Assembly: GCA_015657535.1 (NCBI GenBank)
Contig: JADHZB010000729.1
Span: forward strand, 1 to 43,796
Length of the DNA stretch: 43,796 nucleotides
Direction of reading: 5' to 3'
Source of the DNA: Nephromyces sp. MM_2019
Lineage: Eukaryota > Apicomplexa > Aconoidasida > Nephromycida
In this document: positions 1 through 13,100 of the stretch, piece after piece
How the letters are laid out: every line of letters starts with the position of its first letter
How positions within the stretch are numbered: the first letter of the stretch is position 1
Notes under the pieces: generated by a model
Databases searched by the model: none
What the model was told of the DNA's origin: nothing
What the model saw: only the letters and a program-made list of their open reading frames with translations
Position numbers and translations under genes: made by a program

Positions 1-89
<89 letters not shown>

Positions 90-135
90 ATGTGTTTGTG
101 TGTATGTATGTATGTATATGTATGTATGTGTGTGT
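1..135. repeat. (TG)n microsatellite at window edge
   Basis: The window opens inside a nearly pure TG dinucleotide array. From about position 72 it degrades into TGTT, TGTA and GTAT variants and ends near 135. It is not a telomere-type heptamer repeat. Its left end lies outside the window, so its full length is unknown. Confidence 0.95.
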
Positions 136-1250
136 GGCTATAATATATATATAATTTTGTTTTACATGATTGACTGTGTAATATTGCAACAGGTAAATCG
201 CCCCTATCATAAAATTTGCGTAGTGCAGAGGGTGTAATTTTGCGCTTTGAAAATACAGACTTATAATTATTATTATTATTACTATTTGCTTGTATACTCT
301 TTGTTGAGTGAACTATATATATATAAACATTATTTAAACACACAGAAAAATCATTTGAATCACACACAATTTTATTTATAGATAATACACACTATGTATA
401 TATTTATATGATGAGTATTTGTGATATGTATATCGTTATACATTTTGAATGTGTCTGTTAGAAATGGATGTAGTGGGTATGTGTAGTAAGTATTTGTAGT
501 ATATTTGTCTGTGATATGTGTTTGAAAGTGTGTATGATGTATTTATAATATGTGTTGGAGTGTGTTTGTGATGGGACTTATAATATATGTTTGGTGATTG
601 CGGTGGTGTATATGTATTTAATTGTTTATATATATTAGAATATTCAATGAAACAAATATATCTTAGTTTACACACCAAATTTCAATAAACTTTTTAGCCC
701 TGTTTCACATTTATTTAAAATCTATTTTTAATCCTACTTTTATATCATTTTTATTACTAATTTTACATATATCAAATACACATGTTTATACATATATTTA
801 CACCCATCTTACGCACTTTTGATAAACAATTTTATACATATATTCATCCCAAATTGCCCTTATCTTCAGTTAATTTCACACACAGTATTCACTCACTTCT
901 AAGCAAACTCCCCACCCTATTTTTAACTCATCTCTACACAGATTTCAAATACTTTTATTTACATTCTACACACGTATTTCATATATATCTTAGACATATT
1001 CAAAAATATTTAGCACACACATCTCAAACACATTTTATACATCTCAATCCCTTATTCATTAATTGCTCTATATTTTCCAGTCATTTTACCCACACTCTAC
1101 ACTTATTCCCCTCTGCCCTCTCACCCTAAACACACATCCTATACACATTCCCACAAGCCTAAACATCTTACACACATCCCTACCCCATACATACATATCC
1201 TAAACACATTTCCACCCCACCCAACACATCCTATACACAATCTCAAACAT
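136..1250. other. Non-coding AT-rich stretch, no supported gene
   Basis: TA-rich sequence gives way to a TG-leaning block (about 380-610) and then a CA-leaning, pyrimidine-rich block (about 780-1250). Open frames here (for example 782-1129 on the plus strand) are rich in His/Thr/Leu/Ser. They lack recognisable motifs and follow from the CA bias that removes stop codons. No RNA gene was seen. Confidence 0.6.
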
Positions 1251-1512
1251 CCTACACACATCCCTACCCCACATACACATCCCTACCCCACATACACATC
1301 CCTACCCCACACACACATCCCTACCCCACACACACATCCCTACCCCACACACACATTCCTACCCCACACACACATTCCTATCCCACACACACATTCCTAT
1401 CCCACACACACATTCCTACCCCACACACACATTCCTATCCCACACACACATTCCTACCCCATACACATATTCTTATCCCACACACACATTCTTATCCCAC
1501 TCACACATATCC
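1251..1512. repeat. 19-bp minisatellite, pyrimidine-rich
   Basis: Tandem copies of a unit close to ACACATCCCTACCCCACAC run head to tail with a 19-bp period for about 13-14 copies. Early units carry CATCCC and later ones CATTCC or TATCCC, so the array shows a gradient of variants. The plus strand is almost purely C/A/T. It abuts the candidate minus-strand exon at 1501-1683, whose putative intron would run into it. Confidence 0.92.
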
Positions 1513-1683
1513 TACACACATTTTACATTGATTAGTAGTGGGAAATGGTCCAAAGGGTGAGTCAAAATTTTTGGGTAAAATGCCACTTTGACGTTCATTT
1601 TTTAAATAATTTTTATCGGCCAGTCGTTTTCTCGCATCGTTCAACGATATAGAAATTCTGGGGGAAATTAATTCTTTTCTCAT
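1501..1683 (-). CDS. Candidate coding exon of an unidentified gene
   Basis: A minus-strand frame reads MRKELISPRISISLNDARKR and continues to a PTTNQ stretch. It has balanced charge and mixed composition, unlike the surrounding microsatellite frames. In-frame stops lie directly upstream of the ATG at 1683, so this is either a first exon starting there or an internal exon using an AG just before it. After the CAAT near 1528 the minus strand reads GTAAAATG, a usable splice donor; the residues beyond it in the open frame (KMCVGYV) are then intronic. The next exon would lie at lower coordinates or off the window, and I could not find it. No family is recognised. It could still be a chance open frame. 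Confidence 0.4.
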   Translation of the reverse strand: MRKELISPRISISLNDARKRLADKNYLKNERQSGILPKNFDSPFGPFPTTNQCKMCVGYV

Positions 1684-3400
1684 TCCTTACTACATAAATA
1701 TATATATATATATGTGTATTTGTGTGTATCTGTGCGTGTTTATGTATGTGTGTAAATGTTTATGTGTGTGTGTGTGCATGTGTTTATGTGTATTCGTGTA
1801 TGTGTATTCGTGTATGTATGTTTAGGTTTATATATATATATATATATAAATGTGTGTGTGTGTTTGTGCATCCTATGGATTTGTGAATATATTTAAATTA
1901 ATAAGATGTCAAATTACTGTAAAACTTTTTTAAAGCCTCATATATATATAATTTCTAGTAAGAATCTCTTAAATATAAAAGTTTTAAATTGTACATAAAT
2001 TTTAGTGTGTGCATACTTTAACATGTATATAAGTCAATGTATGTCTGTTTTATTGTGTATATATCTTGGTGTGTATGTAATTTAATTATATGTAATTTAA
2101 TGTGTATATGTATTAATATGTGTTACAGTGATTATTGACTTATTTACAATTTATTGGTTAATATTATCCAAGCCCAACTTTTTTGAAGTTGTGAATATAA
2201 TTTACTTTTTTGAGTAAATTTTATTTTTTCACTTTAAAATTATTAAAACGTTGTGTGTACGTATGTGTATATATAGTTAGTGTATCAAAGTTTGTGTGGA
2301 ATTATTTAGTATATTTATTATTAACTATCATTTATGTAATTGTAAGCAGAAAATAATGTGTAAAATTATTATATGTGGGTGTAACTAGTATTTAGCCTGT
2401 GTAAATAAGTTGTAGACATGTTTGGTTGTGTTGTGTGTGCAAGTGTAATTTGTGAATCGATATGCATATATATATATAAATATATTGTCTATCTATATAT
2501 TTATAAGTAGTATTTTGTGTATATTGTATCTGTATAATATATATATATTTAAATGTATATATATGTATATGTGCTTGTTTGTTTGAACTAAAATTCTGGA
2601 GATTTTGCTTATTTATAGTAAGATATTTTTATCTTATTTTTGAAATATATATATATTTATATGATCATTTATTTGATATATATAATTTATGAAATAAAAA
2701 TAATTCAAAACACGCATAATTCGTATAATCAAATCTTAATTCTTTGATGCGTATTCTAATTTTATAAAATTGAAAATACTAGGTGTATTGGTAGCCTGTA
2801 AGCGTATTCTAACTAAATTTTTTGTCTATTGGTGATGTTGTTTCAACTAATTAAATAATAATAGCTATGCATATGCAGTTGTCATTGTGTGTTTATGTGT
2901 TTGTGTGTGGGTAGATTGAAAAATAACTAAATATACCTTTATATAATTTTATTTCTTTTTTAATGTTTATTATTTTTTTTCAATAATATTTCTAAGATCT
3001 ATACATAAATTTCAATTTTATAACAGATTTTAATTTGATTTATTTATTTACATACATTTCCTTACACAATAAGAGTTTGTTTCTTACAGTATGAAAGTGT
3101 CAAATAATACATGACTTTTAAGCTTACTTATGTGTGTGTGTACGTTAAATTAAGTGAGCATGTGCATTAACGTGTGTGTTTGTTGAACTGAGTGTGTCAG
3201 TGTCAAGTTTAGTGCTTATGTGAGTGCATTAAACTGAGTTGTGTGTGTTTAAGTGCTGAATAGTGTGTGAATGTGTGCTTATCAACAGTGTATTTGTGTG
3301 CGTACCGAAGCATGAGTGTTTATTTATATGTGACCATGTATATATATAGCTATGAAATGATTGTTGTGTGTGTTTTAAACTAAGTAATGCATGTGTCTGT
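1684..3400. other. Non-coding TG-rich and TA-rich stretch
   Basis: On the plus strand the sequence is dominated by TGTG, TATA and TGTATG tracts with AT-rich gaps. No open frame with coding-like composition and no RNA gene was seen on either strand. Confidence 0.6.
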
Positions 3401-3407
3401 GTGTTAA

Positions 3408-3575
3408 ACTGTGTGCGCGTCAGTCTTAAACTCAGTTTATGCGTGTTAAGGTGTGTGCGTGAGTCTAGCTGTGTGTGTGCATGTTAAGCTGTGTGCGCGT
3501 GAGTCTTAAACTGTTTGTATTTGTGTTAAGTTGTGTGTGTGTGAGTCATAAAATTTGTGAATTTGTGTTTAGGCT
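3408..3575. repeat. 40-bp degenerate tandem repeat
   Basis: Four head-to-tail copies start with GTGTGCGCGT or a close variant at about 3411, 3451, 3491 and 3532. Each is followed by GAGTCTTAAACT-like sequence and ends in GTGTTAAG. A weaker copy precedes them near 3367. The CG-containing core (TGCGCGTGAGTC) stands out in this AT-rich DNA. The array lies about 2.1 kb upstream of the elongase gene. Confidence 0.8.
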
Positions 3576-5719
3576 ACGCTAAGGTTATTTGACTGTTAGT
3601 ATAAGTTTAAAATTTAACTTGGGATACGGTGTTCACAATTCCACATTTCTCTGTTTATAACAGTTTGTGTGTAATTGTAATGTCTTCATAAGACAAGACG
3701 CACGATTAAGTTAAAGAGTTATTAAAATTACCAAAAAACAGTGTAACGACAGTGTACTTACACTAAGTAATGCTAGATATATTGACCTAGCTACCCTTTG
3801 TACTAGAATAACCTACAACTTTTCAGATCAAAAGTACCCACAATATCAACTCAAGAAAGAACTTTCAAAATGACGAATTTTGATGAAATTTAAGGAGAAT
3901 GGAAGAAGAATGTTATAAAAATTAGAACCTTTTTATACTTGTTTCCTACAACAACATTCATGCACTAATTTTATGGAAAAGATAACATACCTAAGCCAGT
4001 TAGCATTTCCTCATAAAATTTGGACAACTTGAAAAGATATTGTAAGCAAGTAAAATAACAACACTTTATATATACTACACCTTAGTTGTTAAGCTATTAA
4101 GTTTTATATTTAATAAAAAAGTCATTTTAGAAGTCTTGGGTGGTTCCTCCTTACTCAAGTTGTTAGAATAGTTGCACACCACCATATGTCGATAAACTAG
4201 TAGAGCATATACAACTTAAAAATCGATCACCCTGCTATTTATACTAATTACACCAAGATATGAAATCTTATAAGCTTAATATTTAATACATACACCAATG
4301 TCTGAGTATAATTTGTATGTAAGTGTGTATCTATAGAATATATTTGCTTATGTATATAATACAAAAGATATATTGCTAGTCAATATTACAATGTTTTAGC
4401 GCTTTATGCGTTTAACTCGGGCTACTTATTAATTTTTCTTTTTATTAAACAATTTCAAGATGATTTAATTTACACACACAAACTCGATCAAGTAGCTCAT
4501 TTACATAAATAACTCAACACCTTGTTCCTCCACACACATGAACATATACAAATTTGGACATAGAATTTTACTGTTTATTAATTAACTAACTTACCCCACT
4601 TATTTACAAATTTACTCAAATTAAAAGCTAAACTCTATTTGGGATGTGTAAACTAATAAAATTTATGGTGTTTTAAACTATTCGAGTGCTCTAATAACCA
4701 CATTGACTTAAACACATATATATATATAACAAACACACATATAAAGAGACTCACAAACGCGCATAACTTGAAAATTTCTACATTCCACACACTCAAATAA
4801 ACAACATTGATACATTATAAGCTAGGAGGCACACCTAAATATTTAAACACATACGCTACCTTTTAAAACAGGCATTTAGTTGGATTCTCAAGTATATGTA
4901 TAACTTCTTATATATATATATATCAACAGATACAAATTTACATTATAAATACACAAATATTCTAAATAAAAACACGAATATCCCACTTATACATATCTCT
5001 TAAATAAAACTATATGGAGAAATCCCAAACTACTTAGTCTTGTTTTGTAATCTTCTTTTTATATTTGAATTTTTTAACATAAACAAAATTAATTACACAT
5101 TTTAATAGATTATTATTAATATTTTACATATAGAATATTAGTTCATTGATAATTTTAAAAACATGTACACATTTCTGCAGGCTTATATATGAGTGTTATA
5201 GACCTACACACACAACTAATACAAGCACCCACCCGTTTACATTTCGATCACTTTTTAAGTTAGCTTATGTAGACTAAATCTAATTTCTTATTTTCATAGA
5301 AAACATACATATCATATATAAAATTGAATATAATTCATCTTAAAACTCTAAACAACTAGCTCTTATTCAATTCAAGCATATATAATCACGCATACATAGC
5401 TCAGAATTTATATACGCATTCAAGTTTTTCACATAGATACACACCTTAGTTGTTTTCGAACTAGTATGAGTGATTGAAATTTAATTTCTTGTATTAGTAG
5501 AATATACATAACCCGCAAAACAAAATTGCGCTCTACTTATCTCAAATCCTAGAGTAATCATTCTTATTTCATCCTAACTAAATAGAACAGCAGCTCACAC
5601 AAACATTAAATACATCACTTAAATAACCCACACACTTCGCACATACATATCCCAACCACACACACTTTCCACAGTCCTGGTCTAACTAAGGAAACGTATA
5701 TTTTATTATAAACAATATA
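3576..5719. other. Upstream region of the elongase gene, no gene seen
   Basis: AT-rich DNA turns CA-rich on the plus strand from about 4440 to 5690, ending in CACACACTTTCCACAG just before the elongase start. No open frame, RNA gene or confident promoter motif was found. A 5' UTR is expected near 5650-5719 but its start cannot be placed. Confidence 0.55.
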
Positions 5720-7095
5720 ATGGATGAAAACTTGGATGTGAAGGCCTTATTCAAAGAGGAAGGAAATAGCTTATTTGGCCTTCACAATTCCCTGGCCTCC
5801 AATCCATTTATAAGACCTTTTTACTCTACACTGTAAGTTTAAACATATTTGAAATGATTTTTAGAAGAAAAACAAGCGATTTACATATTTGTGTATGTGT
5901 TCTATATGTAATAAGGATGGTGTGTAAGTAGTATTTATAATTAGAAATAAATGGCGAGTTATGTTTTTATAGCTAGAGAGTGTGTGTGTGGTTGGTGAAC
6001 AGTGTTTCTCTACTTAAGTTTGTGTAATTACATTAAGTTTGTGTGTATAATTTAGGGGTAATATATACACGTTAGAATTGATAGAGCATATATGTGTGTG
6101 TAGTTGGAAATATAGCTAGGGAAATATTAGTAAAAAAATGGGAAACACCATTAATATCGATAAATAGGTAATAAAAAAATCAAAATTATCATGTGAAGTT
6201 GATAACACACCAAAAAATCGTATTCAACTATAGGGTATATGATATATATAAATATCTAACAACACGTTTGATTCACACGAATATTTTCTCTATTTTCTAA
6301 TTTTACAGGGAACTCGAATTCGATTCAAAATCTATTGATAATTGGATAAAAGCTAACTACATGCTAGCACCATGTATTTGCGTACTTTATTTAGCCATGT
6401 GTTATCTAGGCGTAAAATTCATGGAAAAGAGGGAGGCATTCGATTTAAAGGCACCACTCAGGTATTGGAATTTACTTTTGGCTATTTTTAGTTTCATAGG
6501 GATGTTTAGGATTTTACCACACTTAATTTTTCTCATCAATAAAATCGGATTTGGGGGTACATTTGTAATAAGTCCCTTGTACACATATGCACATGGTTAT
6601 TCTGGATTCTGGGTCTTATGTTTCTTGTTTTCCAAATATGCTGAACTATTTGACACACTCTTTCTTATATTACGAAAGAGGAAGGTGAATTTCTTACATT
6701 GGTATCATCATGCTACGGTTCTTTGGTACACTTGGGATGCGTGTGTATCTAAGATGCCTGCAGGTATATATTTTGCAGCTATGAATTTTAGTGTGCATGC
6801 ATTTATGTATTATTATTATTACTTGATGGCCTGTTCAAAAACACCCCGCTCTTGGAGTAAGTATGTAACCATCGCACAGATCTTACAAATGTTTGGTGGC
6901 CTATTTTTCAACTTCTGCAGTTTATATTTTTCATACAATCTCCCTACAACCACGATTGTTACTGCCTTCAAGAAAACCATTTCTTTGTCAAAAGTAAATA
7001 TATTTGCGGCCTTCCTTATGTACTCTACATACCTTTATTTATTTCTGGAATACTTTGTTAATCGCTATTTTGTTTCAAGGAAGAAAGTAGAATAA
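5720..7095 (+). CDS. ELO-family long-chain fatty acid elongase (3-ketoacyl-CoA synthase)
   Basis: Condensing enzyme that joins malonyl-CoA to a long-chain acyl-CoA in the ER membrane, the first step of each two-carbon elongation cycle. Exons are 5720-5832 and 6309-7095, joined across a 476-nt GTAAGT...TTTACAG intron that splits one Leu codon; the product is 299 aa, normal for the family. The ELO signatures are all present: a KYAELFDT stretch with LRKRK, the catalytic HWYHH box at residues 168-172, and NFSVHAFMYYYYY about 30 residues later, among several hydrophobic segments. The C-terminus SRKKVE is basic and could act as an ER-retrieval signal. The tryptophan in HWYHH and the following VLWYTW resemble the ELOVL3/6 branch, which elongates saturated and monounsaturated chains; that substrate preference is an inference. 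The ATG at 5720 adds 55 residues ahead of an internal Met at 6361 and is favoured by the clean splice. Confidence 0.95.
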
Positions 7096-10000
7096 ATATA
7101 TATAAATATTTACTCATTTAATTCAAATACTTTTAGAAATGGGGAGGAGATATCATATATATGACGTTAGTTTTAAATAAGTATATATATATATATATTG
7201 GATTTGATTTGATTAAAAAATTGCGTGCAAGACCCAATACACTTACTTTTATAATTGTATGCTCTTTAAATTACTGCGATAATCAAATCAAACTATCATT
7301 CTTTGTGTGTGATTTTTTTAATAAGTGAGTATATATCAATCTCTCAACGAATTACAAAAATTTTTTAATTAGACTGATATTTGTAATCTTTTTGAAAAAT
7401 TTAATTATTGCACGTACATAAATATGATATATAGATCTAAAACAAAGTTTAAAAAGCATCACATACATTTGTAACACTGAAATCATTACACACATTTTTG
7501 AATTATCATAACAGTTGCTAATGCTTATAGAAACAATACCAATATATACTTTTTTTTGGAAAATTTTTTATCTTAACTCAAAATATTTTATAAAAGTTTA
7601 TCAGTATTTTGGGCTAAAATTACCCATGTGTGTTTAGCCCATGTTTTATTATACTCCATACATCTCCATGCCAATTTTGTTTTTGTTACTTATATGCCTA
7701 TATAAATATATATTAAAATTTAAGATGTATCAACACATCTATATCTTTAAGCTATGCTTAAACAAGCATTGCCAAAATAACAATTATATATATAGGTACT
7801 CTGCATTCACATTTAATGTTTAGTTATAGATGTGTTTTAAAATATTTATGCTTTTTTATTTACAATTTTCTATTTCAAAGATTGCTTAGAAGTATTTAAG
7901 TAGATTTAAAAACCGTAAAGCAAGAAATTTGTGATTTACAAAATAACTTCTATCAATTTATGCTGAGTAATAAACACAAAGTTTAGACTACATAGTTAAT
8001 ATCAAGTGGTATACATAAACATTAGGCTTTTGTATTTATTTATAAACTCAAAATTTTTTAAATTATATTGCAGATTATCGATCGACTAGTTTTACCCACA
8101 TGCTAAAAATCAACTACACTAAACATGGCATCTTATAAATTAAGATACACTATCACACTTTTTTTTAACCAAGATATATAGCAAGAATTGTTTTTAATAT
8201 AAATCTACGAAGTTTTGAAATTTGATATAAACCTCAATTATAAATTTTAATACAAAATTTGATGTATTTGAGTAGTAGATGTTTAAAATATGTTTATTTA
8301 TTTCTGAATACTCCTATAAAGCTTACTTTGAAGTTGCAATTAAATTTACCTCTGAATTTCCGCTCAATTTTCTCTCAGAGTATTTTTATGTCCAAACAAC
8401 AACTGTATGTTTAGTTTGATGTGATGTGATTGATTGCTTTGATTAGTGCTCAAGATAGAGTTTGTACACAATTAGCCTTAATTATATTAAAACCAATCGC
8501 CTGATTAGCTAGGACGTATTTGGTTAGCTAACAACTACATATTTATTGTAGGGTTCAAGGCTGATAGCCAATTTTCAACATAGCTAGAATATGTTTGCCA
8601 AGCACATAACTCCTAGCTTAAATCAATTTGTACCTGCTTAACCATTTACTGTTTAGTTAAAATGCATTTCTTTAGTGTGTAGTTTAAATTTCATTGAAAG
8701 TTGAGTGAATTAATATTACTTTGCTAGAATTTTTTTCCTTAGGCTTGATCTAACACAGGCATTAGCTGAGTTTAAAGCCAATCACCAATTTCATTGTTAG
8801 CAAAGGCGTTTTACTAATGCCTAGCTACAGAATTTGAATGCCTCATTCATTTATTGCTTAGCCAGAATAAATTTGTTTAGTGTGTAGCTAGTTAGTTACA
8901 CACTACTTGTTTTGGCTAAAAGCTAATTGGGGTTTGGAGTATGCTAGGTACACATCCAAGTGTGTAACATATTAAGCTACAAATGCGTCGGTTAAATTAT
9001 TCACATACATATTTATTTATTTAAACATGTAGATGTATTTTGTTAACATGTATCTAGGTATATTTATTTATTCGCAAATTCATATGTATGTATGAATGTT
9101 ATGTGTGTATATGTGATTACGTATACATATATATCTACAGTGCTTAAGCTATTTCCATTTTAAAGCTCAATAAATTTACAAAAATTTTCTAGCTCAGCTC
9201 AATTTCTAAATTTAAACAAAATTTTCACATGTTTTTTATTCGGAAAGCTAGACTCATAATCCTACGACAGTACTTATATGTCTTGGAAATCACACTGTTT
9301 ATAATGCTTAAGTTATATTGAGGGCTACCTCTACAAGCTACAATTCCATACAGATTCATGAATTTTCAAAATAATCCTCAAATTTACACATTCGAGAGCT
9401 AAAATTACCTACACATTTCACTCACACATAAGTAAGTGTGCATATACACACACATATACATACTCAAACATCAAATGTACACGTAAAGTTTCTAAGCTAC
9501 AATAAAGTTTGAAAACATACACATCGCATAATAAACTCAAATGATGCAAAGCAAAGCACTTCAATTTAATTAGCGTGATTTTATCAATTTTTTATAGGAA
9601 GTTTAAAGTTTCAATAAAAATTTTCTCAAAATTTATTCAAAATATTGAACTTATTTCCATTATTGTATCGAAATTTGTGTAATTTATGAAACTTTCATAA
9701 AATATTCAAATATTTTGGATATTGCCTCTCAGTTTACACAATTTTATGTTTCCTAAAACACTCTTAACATTAATTGTCCTTTTGAAGCTTTAGAGATATA
9801 GTCAAATACTCACGACCTGCTTAGTTTTTAAACATAGTTTTACACACATAGCCAACTCTTTAAAGATTTAATATCCTCACAGTTGACTACATATATCTAC
9901 ATTTTTTTAGGCTTATCGACACATTACATACATTCGGTTTTTTTAGTTTTGTAAACAAATCTAAAATATTATGAATATCAAAGGTAAATAAATTAGATGA

Positions 10001-10139
10001 AATATTGTATAAAAAATTTGAGTCGTTTGTGTACTATAGAATGTCCAACTAGTCCAAATTCATTTAAAGAACTAACTTGAAAAATTATTTTGTATTGTTG
10101 AAAATTGAATTTTCTTTTTGTTTCAGATTAAAAGGTATT
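7096..10139. other. Intergenic, no gene seen
   Basis: About 3 kb of AT-rich DNA separates the elongase from the oocyst-wall-type gene. Between about 8400 and 9000 there is a dense scatter of TTAGC, TAGCTA and GCTAG words on both strands, without a fixed period. From about 9400 the plus strand turns CA-rich. Just before the next gene, TTTGTTTCAG ends at 10126 and could close a 5' UTR intron. No convincing open frame or RNA gene. Confidence 0.55.
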
Positions 10140-13100
10140 ATGAAAATGCGAAATATAATTTTCTACGTGCTTTTGGCCATACTCTTAAAGTTTTCAGGTA
10201 GATTATTATTGATTAGAAAATAAAAACACACAACTTGATAATGTTAATATGCTTAATACTCAATGTTATTCACGAGATCAAAGTTCAATGATATTAGCAA
10301 AATCATAGTTCAATGTTATTTTCATATATATACTTAGTTTAAAATAGTTCACAAATAATCACCATAATTTAGCATAGCACATTTTCCATAATAATTCTCA
10401 TGAGTCAAATGATTATCAGATAATTGCTTAAAATTCAACCTATTGTAAAAACCTACTCACACAGACAAACATATATAATCCAAAGTGCACGATTCATAAA
10501 ATTAGATTCGCATAACTAAATACCCAATCAATCACTCCTAAAACCATATTCATTCACAACTTACACACACACATACACACACCCAGATACACTTTCTATA
10601 CACACAGAAAGTAAAAAATCTGAAGATTTTCAATATATTGAAAAACCATACTACGATGCTCACCCAAAAGAGGTGTCATTTGACGACGAAATTTTCAACG
10701 ATCGTTATGGACCACCCGGGGCACACCCATACATACCCAAACCTTCACATGAGAAACATGAATTTTATGTAACAACAGAGCCAACATATTACTGTGAAGA
10801 TAAGTATTTACAAGATGGTGAAAAGTGCAAGTATACACATGTGATGTCTAATAATGCACAACCACACTGCCCAAATGGATGGAAATACAATAAAACTGAA
10901 AGTATCTGTTATGGCTACGAATTTGTTGATGTTGTTGCTAGTTGTGATAAAGAGTATTTCTTTAGTGATCAAATGTGTGTAAAACATCTTGAACTTCCTG
11001 TCACAATGAGTTGCCCCGAAGGATTTGATATAGAGGATGACATGTGTGTAAAAAAGGAGACCTTTGAAGCTTCTATGATGTGTCCATATGGTATGTGCAT
11101 AAGTGTATGTGCTGAAGGTTTTGTTTCTAAGTTTAGCCGTTTTGAGGTTGTAATGTGTGTATGTAGGATTTAGGTAGTGTGAATAAAGTTTTATATAGTT
11201 GATGTGTAGATTTTATATAGTGTTAATCGGGTATACATATGTGTGTGTTAAAGTCATAGTTTTATAGTGTGCATTAGATATGAAGCATGCGTTTATAATC
11301 TTATTAAAGAATTTTAATAATAATTGAAATAATCTTATATGTGTAAAGGATTTGAAGCTACTGGAGATGAGTGTTTTGGTACCTTAAAAATGGTACCAAA
11401 AAAGGGGTGTCCACAAGGCTATAAAAGACAGCTAAATATGTGTGTAAGGAGTTCAACGTTTCACACACCAATGACTTGTGGAGATCAATATACCTATGAA
11501 GATGGGGAGTGTGTAAAGTATTTAACTTGTCCAGCATTCCCAGTATGCCCCATTGGATATGAATTTAGAGAAGGAGAAACGTAATTTGTGTGTGCTATAT
11601 GAGATTGTTTAAATATATAAATATGTAACTATATATATATATACATATATATAATAGTGTAAATATAATTTATATGAAAACAATTATAGTTGTAGGAAAA
11701 ATTCTTTGTTTGTATATTCAATGTGTGTGTGTAACTCTCAATATATATACACACTAAAATATTATTTTTATTTTCAGATCTACATCACCAATGTGTTATC
11801 CAAAAGGATGTACAAGTTGTAAAAATGAGGAAATAGCAGCAACCAATGTAATTTACACATGTTTTTATATTGATTAAATTGTGGAAACTCACATATTCAT
11901 ATACACACAAACATGCATAAATACACACAAACATGCATAAATACACACACAAAACATATATATAACATATCCACATATATATATATATATATATATGTAA
12001 ACATATATACATTGTAAAAATTAAAATTTAGTCATGTCAAAAATATGATTACAAATATAACAAGAAAGATGGAAATTGTTATAAAGTGGAGACTAGCCCC
12101 ACACGACCATTTTGCCCAAAAGGTGTGTAATGTTTTAATTAAAATGTGTAAATTATTAGTAAACAATTAAATGTGTATGTTTAAAAATAAATATAAGTGA
12201 ATTGAATTATTCCTAATTAAATAATTTCAATGAATTTGTCTATTACTGTGACAAAATTTACATGTTACAAATCTTTATAAGTACATGTATATAAAGAATT
12301 ATAAATGCTTATATATATATATATATATTTGCGTATGTATGTGTGTATATTTAAACTTAGGTTATCAACAAGTTAATGGCCATTGTACATCCAAGAAAGC
12401 AATTGAGTTAACAGTTTACTGTGAAGAGGGTTACTTAGAAGGTGAAGATTGCCTCAAGGAAATATCGACAGCTAAAATCGAAAGTTGTCCAAATGATTTT
12501 CATATAAAGGGTACACACACAGGGGCCAAAGACTGTGTGAAAATTGAAAAAGCTCCTATAACATTTAATTATTGTACAGAAGGTAATGTATATATGTGTG
12601 GCTGATCTTAAATATGTACCATAACAGAAATGTATATTTTATACAAACGTATATACTAAATTAAATATATGTATATGTAACCTCTATGTGTGTATATTGT
12701 TTAGATGAATGTTTTACCAAAATAAAATATATATGTATATATATTATGTGGATTAATATGTCATAATTATATGAAGTATAGCTAAATAATTACAAATTTA
12801 TCCCTCCTTTTTATACACATAAATTATATCTAAATATCATACCTAATATGTGTGTGTAGGTTATTTTACAAATGGACAATGTGTATCAGTAGAAAAAAAA
12901 CAGCCAACTTATACATGCCCAAAAGAATATTATAATGGTGGTGAATTCTGCTCAAGAAAAGTGACACAACCTCCCTTTAATTCTTGCCCTTATAAATATG
13001 AAATGAAAGGTGGTGATTGTGTGTACGAAGAATCACACCCTGTTAAGGCTAAGTGTCCAGAAGGGTATCATTATGATAAATACACTCAGTCATGTTTCAA

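Noticed and set aside
1..135. Telomere at the left end
   Set aside because: Pure TG dinucleotides lack the TTTAGGG-type unit expected of apicomplexan telomeres.
4..237. Open frame of Cys-Val repeats at the left edge
   Set aside because: It is the (TG)n array read in frame; no start context or downstream coding sequence.
782..1129. 115-aa plus-strand frame
   Set aside because: Composition (His, Thr, Leu, Ser, Phe) follows the CA/CT bias, no motif, and no splice context.
8545..8575. GGTTCAAGGC resembling a tRNA T-arm
   Set aside because: No matching T-stem, anticodon arm or acceptor stem could be built around it.
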